Notes under the pieces: generated by a model
What the model saw: the letters and a program-made list of their open reading frames with translations, nothing else
Database searches by the model: none
Told to the model about the DNA's origin: nothing
Translations under genes and position numbers: made by a program
In this document: one piece after another, positions 1 through 6,154 of the stretch
Layout of the letters: each line of letters starts with the position of its first letter
Position numbering within the stretch: the first letter of the stretch is position 1
Source: an uncultured Collinsella sp.
GTDB taxonomy: Bacteria > Actinomycetota > Coriobacteriia > Coriobacteriales > Coriobacteriaceae
Direction: 5' to 3'
DNA: 13,531 nt
Assembly (NCBI GenBank): GCA_900549355.1
Contig: UROA01000043.1
Coordinates: 1 to 13,531 of the forward strand

Positions 1-472
1 ATCGTACAGGGAGGCGGGCGGCAAGAACTTTTCCGGCGGCCAGCGCCAGCGCCTGACCATCGCGCGCGCCCTGGTGGGCTCGCCTCAGATATTGATCATG
101 GACGACTCCGCCTCGGCACTTGACTTTAAGACTGATGCGGCGCTTCGCCATGCCATCCACGAGCGCAGCGTGTGTGGCGCTGCTGAGGGCGGGCTGCCGC
201 TGACTACGGTGATCGTAAGCCAGCGCGTTTCGACCGTGCGCGACGCCGACATGATCTGCGTACTCGACCACGGCTCGGTTGCGGGCCTGGGCACGCATGA
301 CGAGCTGTATGCAAGCTGCCAGCTCTACCGCGAGATTTGCCAGTCGCAGCTGCGACGCGAGGAGCTCGAGGGCCAGCAGGGGAGCACGACGCCCACGCCC
401 ACCCCAAGACCCGCGTCCGCCCCAGGCGCCGTGTGCGCCCCCGCATCCGTCTGCGCAAAGGAGGGCTGCTAA
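1..472 (+). CDS. ABC exporter half-transporter, C-terminal ATPase fragment (partial at 5' end)
   Basis: This is the C-terminal end of an ATP-binding domain of an ABC-type exporter; the membrane domain and Walker A lie before the window. Reading from base 2 gives 156 codons. Visible motifs are the signature FSGGQ (residues 10-14 of the fragment), Walker B ILIMDD (30-35), D-loop SALD, and IVSQR (71-75) at the H-loop. Two key residues are altered: the catalytic Glu after Walker B is Asp (D35) and the switch His is Gln (Q74). This pattern is known from the degenerate subunit of heterodimeric exporters such as TM287/288. A Thr/Pro/Ala-rich tail with several cysteines (about residues 128-156) follows the domain. 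The stop codon directly abuts the next gene's ATG, so the two are almost certainly one operon and one complex. The substrate cannot be told from sequence; multidrug or lipid export is the usual role. Confidence 0.93.
   Translation, partial: SYREAGGKNFSGGQRQRLTIARALVGSPQILIMDDSASALDFKTDAALRHAIHERSVCGAAEGGLPLTTVIVSQRVSTVRDADMICVLDHGSVAGLGTHDELYASCQLYREICQSQLRREELEGQQGSTTPTPTPRPASAPGAVCAPASVCAKEGC
457..465 (+). promoter_or_regulatory. Ribosome binding site of second ABC subunit gene
   Basis: AAAGGAGGG lies inside the last codons of the upstream gene, with its GGAGG core about 8 nt before the ATG at 473. With the TAAATG junction (stop at 470-472, start at 473) it indicates translational coupling and fixes the start of the 619-residue subunit. 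Confidence 0.8.
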
Positions 473-2332
473 ATGAATCCGTACACTTCCTCCGGTTCGG
501 TCGCCACGATGCCGGCCAACGTGTCCGGTAACGATAACCTCAACGACCTGGGCGACGGTCCGCGCCAGCCCGGCGATCCCGAGCGCTATCCCGTGGGTGC
601 GGTGACTCGCCGCCTGATGGGCTACGTTCGTCCGCATCGCGTCTCGTTTGTGGCATCGTTTTTGAGTGCCGCCGTCTCGGTGATCCTGCAGCTCTACACG
701 CCCATCCTCATTGGCGAGAGTATCGACCTGATCGTTGCCGCCGGACAGGTGGACTTTGACGCACTGCTGCCGCTCGTTACCAAGCTCGCGATTGTCGTCG
801 TAGGTGCTGCGGCCTTCCAGTGGCTACAGGGCTACTGCGTCAACCGCCTGTCCTACGAGACGGTGCGCGACATGCGCGTGGAGGCGAGCGACAAGCTCAG
901 CCGTATGCCGCTCAGCTTTATCGACAGTCATGCCCACGGCGACCTTATGAGCCGCGTGGTCAACGACGTCGATCAGGTGGGCGACGGTCTGCTGCAGGGC
1001 TTCACGCAGCTTTTCACCGGCGTTATCACCATCGTGGGCACGCTTGCGTTTATGCTCTCCATTAACCTGGCCATGACGCTCGTGGTGGTGCTCGTCACAC
1101 CGCTCTCCATCTTTGCGGCCGGCGCCATCGCCAAGCTTTCCAACAAAAGCTTTACGGCCCAGCAGCGTATTCAAGGGCAGCTCGGTGGTCATATCGAGGA
1201 GTACGTAGGCGAGCAAAAGCTAATCGACGCCTTTGCCTACGGCCCGAACGCCCAAGCGCGCTTCGACGCGCTCAATGCCGAGCTCTACACCGCGGGCGAG
1301 CGCGCGCAGTTTATGGGTTCGCTCTCCAACCCCGGCACGCGCTTTATCAACAACATCATCTATGCCGTGGTCGCTGTGATCGGCTGCGTGGGCGTAATCA
1401 CGGGCGTGCCCGCGGCGCTTACGGTGGGCGGCGTGCAGATCTTCCTGTCCTATGCCAACCAGTACACCAAGCCGTTCAACGAGGTCACCAACGTCATTAC
1501 GCAGATCCAGACCGCGTACGCCTCGGCGCGCCGCATGTTTGCGCTGCTCGATGCGCGCGAGCAGGAGCCCGACGCGTCGGACGCTGTAGAGCTTACCGCC
1601 CCGCAGGGTGAGGTGACTTTTGAACACGTGGACTTTAGCTACGTGCCCGACCGCAAACTGCTGCAGGATATCTGCATCGAGGCTAAGCCCGGCATGCGCT
1701 TTGCCCTGGTCGGCCCCACGGGCTGCGGCAAGACGACGCTCATCAACCTGCTGCTGCGCTTTTACGATATCGATGCCGGACGCATCATGGTCGATGGCAG
1801 GTCTTCGCGTGACTACACGCGCGCAAGCCTGCGCCGCGCCTTTGGCATGGTGCTGCAGGATACGTGGCTGTTCGAGGGCACGGTGGCGGAAAACATCGCT
1901 TACGGTTGCCCCGATGTCACGCGCGAGCAGGTTATCGAGGCCGCCAAGCGCGCGCATGCACACAAGTTTATCGTGCAGCTGCCAGGCGGCTACGATACGG
2001 TCATCGGCGAGGACGGCGGCACGTTTAGCCAGGGTCAAAAACAGCTGCTGTGCATCGCGCGCGTCATGCTCACCGACCCGGCGATTCTGCTGCTGGACGA
2101 GGCGACCTCGAGCATCGATACCCGCACCGAGCTGCAGGTGCAGGCGGCATTCGACGAGCTTATGGCCGGCCGCACAAGCTTTGTGGTGGCGCACCGCCTG
2201 TCGACGATCCGCAACGCCGACTGCATTCTGGTCATGCGCGACGGCCAGATTATCGAGCGCGGCACGCACGACGAGCTGCTAGCGGCAGGCGGCTTCTACG
2301 CCGAACTCTACCGCAGCCAGTTTGCCCAGTGA
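473..2332 (+). CDS. ABC exporter half-transporter, permease fused to ATPase (catalytic subunit)
   Basis: This is a 619-residue half-transporter of the multidrug/lipid exporter type (type IV ABC fold). An N-terminal membrane domain (about residues 45-345) carries the usual six hydrophobic segments, with clear ones near 58-80, 103-120, 180-220 and 293-325. It is followed by an ATPase domain (about 380-617). Walker A GPTGCGKT is at 414-421, the Q-loop Gln at 462, Walker B ILLLDE at 538-543 with the catalytic Glu543, and the switch His574 sits in VVAHRLST. The signature is FSQGQ (518-522) rather than LSGGQ. This is complementary to the altered Walker B and H-loop of the upstream subunit: in a heterodimer one ATP site would be canonical and the other degenerate. 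An extended hydrophilic N-terminus of about 45 residues precedes the membrane part. The start is fixed by the coupled ribosome binding site. It acts in the cytoplasmic membrane; the substrate is unknown. Confidence 0.95.
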   Translation: MNPYTSSGSVATMPANVSGNDNLNDLGDGPRQPGDPERYPVGAVTRRLMGYVRPHRVSFVASFLSAAVSVILQLYTPILIGESIDLIVAAGQVDFDALLPLVTKLAIVVVGAAAFQWLQGYCVNRLSYETVRDMRVEASDKLSRMPLSFIDSHAHGDLMSRVVNDVDQVGDGLLQGFTQLFTGVITIVGTLAFMLSINLAMTLVVVLVTPLSIFAAGAIAKLSNKSFTAQQRIQGQLGGHIEEYVGEQKLIDAFAYGPNAQARFDALNAELYTAGERAQFMGSLSNPGTRFINNIIYAVVAVIGCVGVITGVPAALTVGGVQIFLSYANQYTKPFNEVTNVITQIQTAYASARRMFALLDAREQEPDASDAVELTAPQGEVTFEHVDFSYVPDRKLLQDICIEAKPGMRFALVGPTGCGKTTLINLLLRFYDIDAGRIMVDGRSSRDYTRASLRRAFGMVLQDTWLFEGTVAENIAYGCPDVTREQVIEAAKRAHAHKFIVQLPGGYDTVIGEDGGTFSQGQKQLLCIARVMLTDPAILLLDEATSSIDTRTELQVQAAFDELMAGRTSFVVAHRLSTIRNADCILVMRDGQIIERGTHDELLAAGGFYAELYRSQFAQ

Positions 2333-2372
2333 GCAAGCCCGTGGGGCAAATTAATCAATCGACAGACGGTGG

Positions 2373-2400
2373 TTTACATCTGTCACGTAAGTACTAAGAT
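2373..2400 (+). promoter_or_regulatory. Candidate sigma70-type promoter for flavodoxin gene
   Basis: TTTACA (2373-2378, five of six to TTGACA) is followed after 16 nt by TAAGAT (2395-2400, four of six to TATAAT). It sits in the AT-richer gap between the ABC operon and the flavodoxin gene and would give a leader of about 50 nt. The short dyad GACAGA/TCTGTC overlaps the -35 box and might be a weak terminator or an operator. Consensus matching only. Confidence 0.4.
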
Positions 2401-2459
2401 ATTCATCTAATAAATTGCATTAGTGGCTTTAGTTTTGGGGGAAACGAGGCAACGTGACT

Positions 2460-3011
2460 ATGACGTGCTCTTTGGTGGTTAACAGCAAGAGCGGTAATAC
2501 CAGGATGGTTTCGGGCGCAATCAAGCGCGCTCTGCAGGCTGCGGGTGTTGATTTTGTCCATGCCGCGGCGTTGAGCGACGATGCGGATGCAGATCATGTT
2601 GCGCTCGAGGCGCAGGGCGCCTGCGCGGCCGACACGGTGCTCGTCGGTTTTTGGTGCGACAAGGGCGCGTGCACGCCTTCGGTCGCGGCGTTGCTCTCCG
2701 CTTTGCACGGCAAGCGCGTCTTCCTGTTTGGCACCTGCGGTTTTGGCGCCGACCAGAGCTATTACCAGCAGATTATTGATCGCGTAACTTCTAATTTGGC
2801 TGGGGATGCCGAGCTTGCGGGCTGGGCGATGTGCCAGGGCAAGATGGGCCCCGCGGTCAAGCAGCGCTACGAGGCCATGCTCGAGCAAGATCCCGACAAT
2901 GTCCGCTTTAAGATGCTGTTCGATAACTGGGTCGCCGCAAAGGACCACCCCACCAAGGAAGATCTGGACAACATGGCTGCAGCCGCCAAAAAGGCCGTGC
3001 TGGGCGAGTAG
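2460..3011 (+). CDS. Flavodoxin-family protein
   Basis: This is a small single-domain flavodoxin-like protein of 183 residues from the chosen ATG. It should bind FMN and shuttle electrons in the cytoplasm. The first strand SLVVNSKSGNTRMV carries the phosphate-binding loop NSKSGNT (residues 8-14), the hallmark of the fold. GFWCDKGACTPS and VFLFGTCGFGAD match, from memory, the second and third FMN-contact regions of the short flavodoxin subfamily whose members carry GFWxDKGxxD and LFGTxG. The C-terminal third is helical and charged, ending in an alanine/lysine-rich helix. An in-frame GTG at 2454 would add two residues. I prefer ATG 2460 because GAGG (2446-2449) is 10 nt before the ATG but only 4 nt before the GTG, and because the family usually starts just before the first strand. 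It looks monocistronic, with its own terminator. The electron partner is unknown; a link to the ABC operon upstream is not supported. Confidence 0.85.
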   Translation: MTCSLVVNSKSGNTRMVSGAIKRALQAAGVDFVHAAALSDDADADHVALEAQGACAADTVLVGFWCDKGACTPSVAALLSALHGKRVFLFGTCGFGADQSYYQQIIDRVTSNLAGDAELAGWAMCQGKMGPAVKQRYEAMLEQDPDNVRFKMLFDNWVAAKDHPTKEDLDNMAAAAKKAVLGE

Positions 3012-3052
3012 ACCGTCGCTCGCGATGCCGCGCGTTCAATCGTACAAACGTG

Positions 3053-3083
3053 AAAGCCTCGAGATTCTCGAGGCTTTTTTCTT
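3053..3083 (+). terminator. Intrinsic terminator of flavodoxin gene
   Basis: A perfect inverted repeat with arms AAAGCCTCGAG (3053-3063) and CTCGAGGCTTT (3067-3077) has a 3-nt loop and runs into a T tract (3075-3080, then CTT). It begins about 40 nt after the flavodoxin stop codon. This is a textbook Rho-independent terminator. Confidence 0.9.
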
Positions 3084-3188
3084 GACACTTGTGGACGCAA
3101 CCGTGGCAAGCGTTTGGGGCGATATTTTCCATCACCCCGATGACGAGGCCGTCCTGGATGACACGCTCTCATGCGTTCGCTGGATGTA

Positions 3189-3396
3189 TTCAGAGTGGGG
3201 CGGACTTTCCGGATGGATGGGGTTTCGGAAAGTGCGTCCCAGAATTCGCCTTTGGAATGGGATGTAGTTTCCGGTTGGGGGCTCTGGTGGAAAATGCGAC
3301 CCGGAATTTGCGTCCGGAGTGGGATGGAGTTTCCCAACGGGGCCGTAAGCGGAAACTGCATCCCACTCCGGACGTGAATTCTGGGACACGGTTTCC
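3189..3396. repeat. Array of 46-bp imperfect palindromes with 62-bp period (REP/BIME-like)
   Basis: Three full units lie at 3227-3272, 3289-3334 and 3351-3396, each exactly 46 bp with 16-bp spacers, so starts are 62 bp apart. The third unit is inverted. A degenerate half unit (3189-3210) keeps the same phase. Each unit begins GGAAA and ends TTTCC (third unit in its own orientation) and has an inner CCC(A/G)...TGGG pair around a GAATT core, so each can fold back on itself. By hand count, pairwise identity is 37-38 of 46 after orienting unit 3. Units 2 and 3 face each other and could form a larger stem. The layout resembles REP/BIME clusters; I recognise no named family. Confidence 0.75.
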
Positions 3397-3428
3397 GCAA
3401 ACAAAGAAGGCCACATAACGTGGCCTTC
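3397..3428 (-). terminator. Hairpin terminator, minus strand (distal terminator of LtaS-like gene)
   Basis: A 9-bp perfect stem (3406-3414 with 3420-3428, core GGCCAC/GTGGCC, 5-nt loop) is followed on the minus strand by TTTGTTTG (3398-3405 complement). That is the order expected of an intrinsic terminator for transcription leaving the LtaS-like gene. It lies about 210 nt past that gene's stop. It is a near copy of the hairpin at 3531-3556. Confidence 0.6.
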
Positions 3429-3482
3429 AACTTATATATGTTCGGCGATACACCCAAGACAAGCCGCGCTCCAACAACAGGG

Positions 3483-3612
3483 CGTCTGTCCGGGCGGAGG
3501 CATATAAGGTTCATCGCGAGTTCCGCACGCAAAGGAGGCCACTTAATGTGGCCTCCGTCTTGCGCAGGACTGTCCGAGCAGGGAACCTTATATGCCTCCG
3601 CCTGGACAGACG
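3483..3612. repeat. 130-bp long inverted repeat with nested apical hairpin
   Basis: The arms at 3483-3512 and 3583-3612 are 30 bp each and complementary except at one position (G3492 opposite T3603, a G-T wobble in RNA). Arm content includes CTGTCC, GGCGGAGGC and ATATAAGG. Between them lies a 9-bp stem (3534-3542 with 3548-3556), extended by CGCAA/TTGCG (3528-3532 with 3560-3564), so the whole region could form one rod-like RNA or cruciform. It starts 27 nt past the stop codon of the minus-strand LtaS-like gene and so would lie in that mRNA's 3' UTR. There is no ORF that explains it. Candidates are a MITE-like element, a structured 3' UTR/terminator, or a small RNA. Confidence 0.8.
3531..3556 (-). 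terminator. Apical GGCCAC-N5-GTGGCC hairpin, possible proximal terminator
   Basis: A 9-bp perfect stem, GGAGGCCAC (3534-3542) with GTGGCCTCC (3548-3556), has a TTAAT loop. On the minus strand it is followed by only three T residues and then GCG, so it is a weak terminator at best. Its 26-bp sequence differs from the hairpin at 3403-3428 at four positions. Two of these form a compensatory A-T to G-C change in the stem and the other two are in the loop. Confidence 0.45.
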
Positions 3613-3639
3613 TTTCAGTTGTGGCTCAGCAGCTAGCAG

Positions 3640-5940
3640 CTACTTGATCTTGGTCGTACCCGGCGCCAGATTGGGGTCGGTCTCGTTGGCCTCGGTCTGG
3701 AAGTGCTCGGTGTACACATTCTTGCCGTCGCGGAACATCTCGTAGTACTGCATCTTGGCGTAATCCTCGCGCGCCTTGGTGGCGGCTGCTGCGGCGGCGT
3801 CGTCGCCGGTGACGTTGGAGGAGAGTGCCCAACGCAGGCTGGCGTCCTCGTAGCCCACGGAGTTGATGGCGGGCAGCGACTCGCGAAGCGTCATGTGCGC
3901 TTTCTGGTAGTCAGAAAGCGGGGCGCCGATCAGCTGCATAAGCTGCGTGGACAGGTAGTTGGTGGACAGGTCGTCGACCTCGCTCGTCTGGTCGCAGCCG
4001 GCAACGTCGTAGTTGGCCCAGATGATGTAGTCGGTCTGCCACAGGCGCTCTTGATGCGTAGCGTCGTCCTCGCCGGTAAACCACTTGTCGTTGAACTTGG
4101 ACGGGAAGAACGGCTGGTGATCGCCCCAGAACACCACGACCACCTTGCGGTCGAGTTTGCTCAAGGCGTTGAGGAAGTAGCGCAGCGCCTGATCGGACTG
4201 CTCGATGCACGAGACATACTCGTCGACATCGGACAGCGTGCCGTCCTCGACGGTCTTGGTGTCCAGGTCGGTCGTGTCGATGTTGAGATGCATCTGCTTG
4301 TCGATCGGCAGCAGACCCGTATCGTAACCCGAGTGGTTCTGCATGGTCACGTCGAAGATAAACTGCGGATCGGCGTTCTGGTCGAGCAGCTCAAGAATCT
4401 TGTCGTAGGTCGCCTGGTCGGTCACCATACCGCGCAGGGTGTCGGCTCCCTGGAAGTCGTTGATGGACAGGAACCGGTCAAAGCCAAAGTCCTTGTACAC
4501 GTTCTCGCGGTTCCAGTTGGTTGCGTGGTTGGGGTGCATGGCCGTGGTGGAATATCCGAGCGACTTGAACTGCTCTGCCAGGTTCCCGGTCGTCTCCATG
4601 TTGTAGATGGTGTAGGGGTACACGCCCGAGCCCAGGTTGGCCATGGAGTTGCCGGTCATAAACTCAAACTCGGTATTGGCGGTGCCGCCGCCGTAGGCGC
4701 TCACGTAGAGCTTGCCGCGGCTGAGGCAGTTGGACAGGTTTTTAAAGTACTGCGGACCCTCGTAGCCGGCGCGCATGTTCTGGTAGATCGACAGATCCGA
4801 GAAGGTCTCGTTCATGATGGCGATGACCGTGGGCTTCTCGCTATCGAACTGCTCCTTTGCGGCGGAGCGCTCGTCGCTCTTGGCCGCGTCGGACTTGTCG
4901 TAGGCCTTGGCGTACTTTTTGAGCGTGGCCTTGGCATCGTCGACGGAGTAGTCGGCGGGTTTGGGCGGCTTGATGGACTGCGCTGCGCTAATGAAAGCGG
5001 GCAGGTAGCCCTCGCGCCAGTAGCTCTCGAGCGGGCGCCAGGTGTAGACGGTGATGCCGAGGGTGTTGTAGTAGTCGATGAGCGTGACGTGTGCGGTCAC
5101 GCCGCCCAGGCACAGCACCGCCACGAGCAGGTTGGTGAGCAGCATACGCTTGGCGTTGGCGGCGCCCTTCTGACGGTGCGGTGCCACCAGGCCGGCGTAC
5201 TCGCATAGCAGCATGGCGATGGCGGTAAAGCCCATGGACAGCACGCAGAACAGTGAGATCGAGAAGGTGTAGCCGGTGCCGGCGACCGCGGCGGCGGTGG
5301 AGATGGCCGAAAGGTCGCCCGGCTGGATGGGCATGGATTTAAACGTGATGACGAAGAACTCGGCAATGCCCAGGACAAAGAGGGCAAAGGCCAGGACCGC
5401 GGGAGCCGCGCCGTGGCGCTGGAACAGGAAGAACAAGCCGGCCATGAGCACGGTGATGATAGCCCACTCGAGCAGGATGCACAGGGGGTAGACCCAGGTA
5501 AAGTCGTGGTTGGACGAGACCTCCATGCCCAGCAGCGCAAAGACGCCGGCGAGCAGCAGGCACAGGACGGCGGCGACGAGCGGTTTGCCCACGAAGGCGC
5601 CACGCAGGCGGGCGAGCTTGCCGGTGGGGGCGGGGGCGTCGGGTGCGGCGAACGCAAAGACGCGCGGGGCGATGCGGTCGCGGGCGATGCTGGCCCAAGC
5701 GCATCCGGTGAGGATGGCGTTGGTCAGGATGAGCATCACGAAGGCGAGCGGCTCGTTTTGGGCGACGAGGCCCACGGCGCCCCAAATGGTCAAAAAGAGC
5801 TGGAACAGGCCGAAGGCGACGCTCCAGGCGAAGGCGCCCTTGGCAACGGTGCCTGACTGAGCGCGAATGGCCTTGGCCTCGCGCAAGACAAGGTAGACGG
5901 TCGCCGCAAGACCGACGAGCGAGATGGCGGCAGCGAACAT
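3640..5940 (-). CDS. LtaS-type phosphoglycerol transferase / sulfatase-fold membrane enzyme
   Basis: This is a polytopic enzyme of the alkaline phosphatase/sulfatase superfamily related to lipoteichoic acid synthase, which transfers glycerol phosphate from phosphatidylglycerol onto a cell-surface glycopolymer. From ATG 5940 it has 766 residues. About eight hydrophobic segments (near 3-20, 36-60, 65-86, 119-141, 148-172, 178-201, 224-248, 266-287) precede an extracellular domain (about 365-640). Residues that align with S. aureus LtaS metal ligands are Glu378 (MNETFSD), the Thr420 nucleophile (GGGTANTEFE) and Asp607-His608 (WGDHQP). Substrate-site equivalents are His469, Trp476, Arg478 (HPNHATNWNR) and His536. 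All are intact, so it should be active. LtaS itself has five membrane segments, so this is a longer-headed relative. An in-frame GTG at 5955 lacks a usable ribosome binding site, whereas AGGAG (5948-5952) suits the ATG. The polymer it makes is unknown. Confidence 0.88.
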   Translation of the reverse strand: MFAAAISLVGLAATVYLVLREAKAIRAQSGTVAKGAFAWSVAFGLFQLFLTIWGAVGLVAQNEPLAFVMLILTNAILTGCAWASIARDRIAPRVFAFAAPDAPAPTGKLARLRGAFVGKPLVAAVLCLLLAGVFALLGMEVSSNHDFTWVYPLCILLEWAIITVLMAGLFFLFQRHGAAPAVLAFALFVLGIAEFFVITFKSMPIQPGDLSAISTAAAVAGTGYTFSISLFCVLSMGFTAIAMLLCEYAGLVAPHRQKGAANAKRMLLTNLLVAVLCLGGVTAHVTLIDYYNTLGITVYTWRPLESYWREGYLPAFISAAQSIKPPKPADYSVDDAKATLKKYAKAYDKSDAAKSDERSAAKEQFDSEKPTVIAIMNETFSDLSIYQNMRAGYEGPQYFKNLSNCLSRGKLYVSAYGGGTANTEFEFMTGNSMANLGSGVYPYTIYNMETTGNLAEQFKSLGYSTTAMHPNHATNWNRENVYKDFGFDRFLSINDFQGADTLRGMVTDQATYDKILELLDQNADPQFIFDVTMQNHSGYDTGLLPIDKQMHLNIDTTDLDTKTVEDGTLSDVDEYVSCIEQSDQALRYFLNALSKLDRKVVVVFWGDHQPFFPSKFNDKWFTGEDDATHQERLWQTDYIIWANYDVAGCDQTSEVDDLSTNYLSTQLMQLIGAPLSDYQKAHMTLRESLPAINSVGYEDASLRWALSSNVTGDDAAAAAATKAREDYAKMQYYEMFRDGKNVYTEHFQTEANETDPNLAPGTTKIK

Positions 5941-5947
5941 GCTGAGA

Positions 5948-5952
5948 CTCCT
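5948..5952 (-). promoter_or_regulatory. Ribosome binding site deciding the LtaS-like start
   Basis: On the minus strand AGGAG is followed by seven bases and then the ATG at 5940-5938. The alternative GTG start at 5955-5953 would place this motif inside the coding region, so the ATG is preferred. Confidence 0.7.
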
Positions 5953-6142
5953 CACAAACTTAAAACCTGCGAAAGCGGGGGTTTACCCGATTGTTACCTA
6001 AATATGCGCTGCATTTGCGGGCCGCGCACAACAACCAGCCATATTAACGCGCATGTGCGGCGGTGTGGCGCAATGTAGTGGTGACCTGCGCGATAATGGA
6101 CGGGAATTACACGGAAACGTAAAGGCTTCTTAAAGAATTGGC

Positions 6143-6152
6143 GAGGATGAGG
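6143..6152 (+). promoter_or_regulatory. Ribosome binding site of nitroreductase gene
   Basis: GAGGATGAGG precedes the ATG at 6155; the first GAGG (6143-6146) has an 8-nt spacer. The divergent gap upstream (5956-6154) must hold both promoters. A GATAAT (6092-6097) is a possible -10 for the nitroreductase, but I find no good -35 box. A GNRA-loop hairpin, CCTGC-GAAA-GCGGG, lies in the leader of the opposite gene at about 5967-5980. Confidence 0.55.
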
Positions 6153-6154
6153 CG

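Larger units (their letters stand above)
3012..3639. other. 628-bp gene-free region between convergent genes, rich in palindromes
   Basis: No credible gene lies here. Short open frames on both strands run through the repeats, but the repeat period (62 bp) is not a multiple of three, so the same DNA is read in shifting frames. From left to right it holds the flavodoxin terminator (3053-3083), a stretch with weakly protein-like reading (3082-3204), a 62-bp-period palindrome array (3189-3396), a hairpin/terminator for the minus strand (3397-3428), and a 130-bp long inverted repeat with a nested hairpin (3483-3612). Because both flanking genes end here, the elements are 3'-terminal and are not promoter sites for the flanking genes. 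Confidence 0.8.

Noticed and set aside
2356..2383. GACAGA/TCTGTC dyad after the ABC operon as its terminator.
   Set aside because: Only six base pairs with a long loop and no T tract; it may be chance or an operator over the flavodoxin promoter.
3082..3087. Perfect TTGACA just after the flavodoxin terminator as a promoter -35 box.
   Set aside because: The expected -10 position (about 3105-3110) reads GGCAAG, far from consensus, and no gene follows.
3189..3396. CRISPR array.
   Set aside because: Units are 46 bp, diverged, partly inverted, and separated by only 16 bp; there are no cas genes in the window.
3132..3532. Small repeat-bearing protein genes on either strand across the palindrome array.
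   Set aside because: The 62-bp period shifts frame at each unit, codon use is unlike the real genes, and no start has a good ribosome binding site.
3703..5208. A 501-codon plus-strand frame opposite the LtaS-like gene.
   Set aside because: Val/Gly/His-rich antisense product without motifs; the minus-strand gene has all catalytic residues intact.
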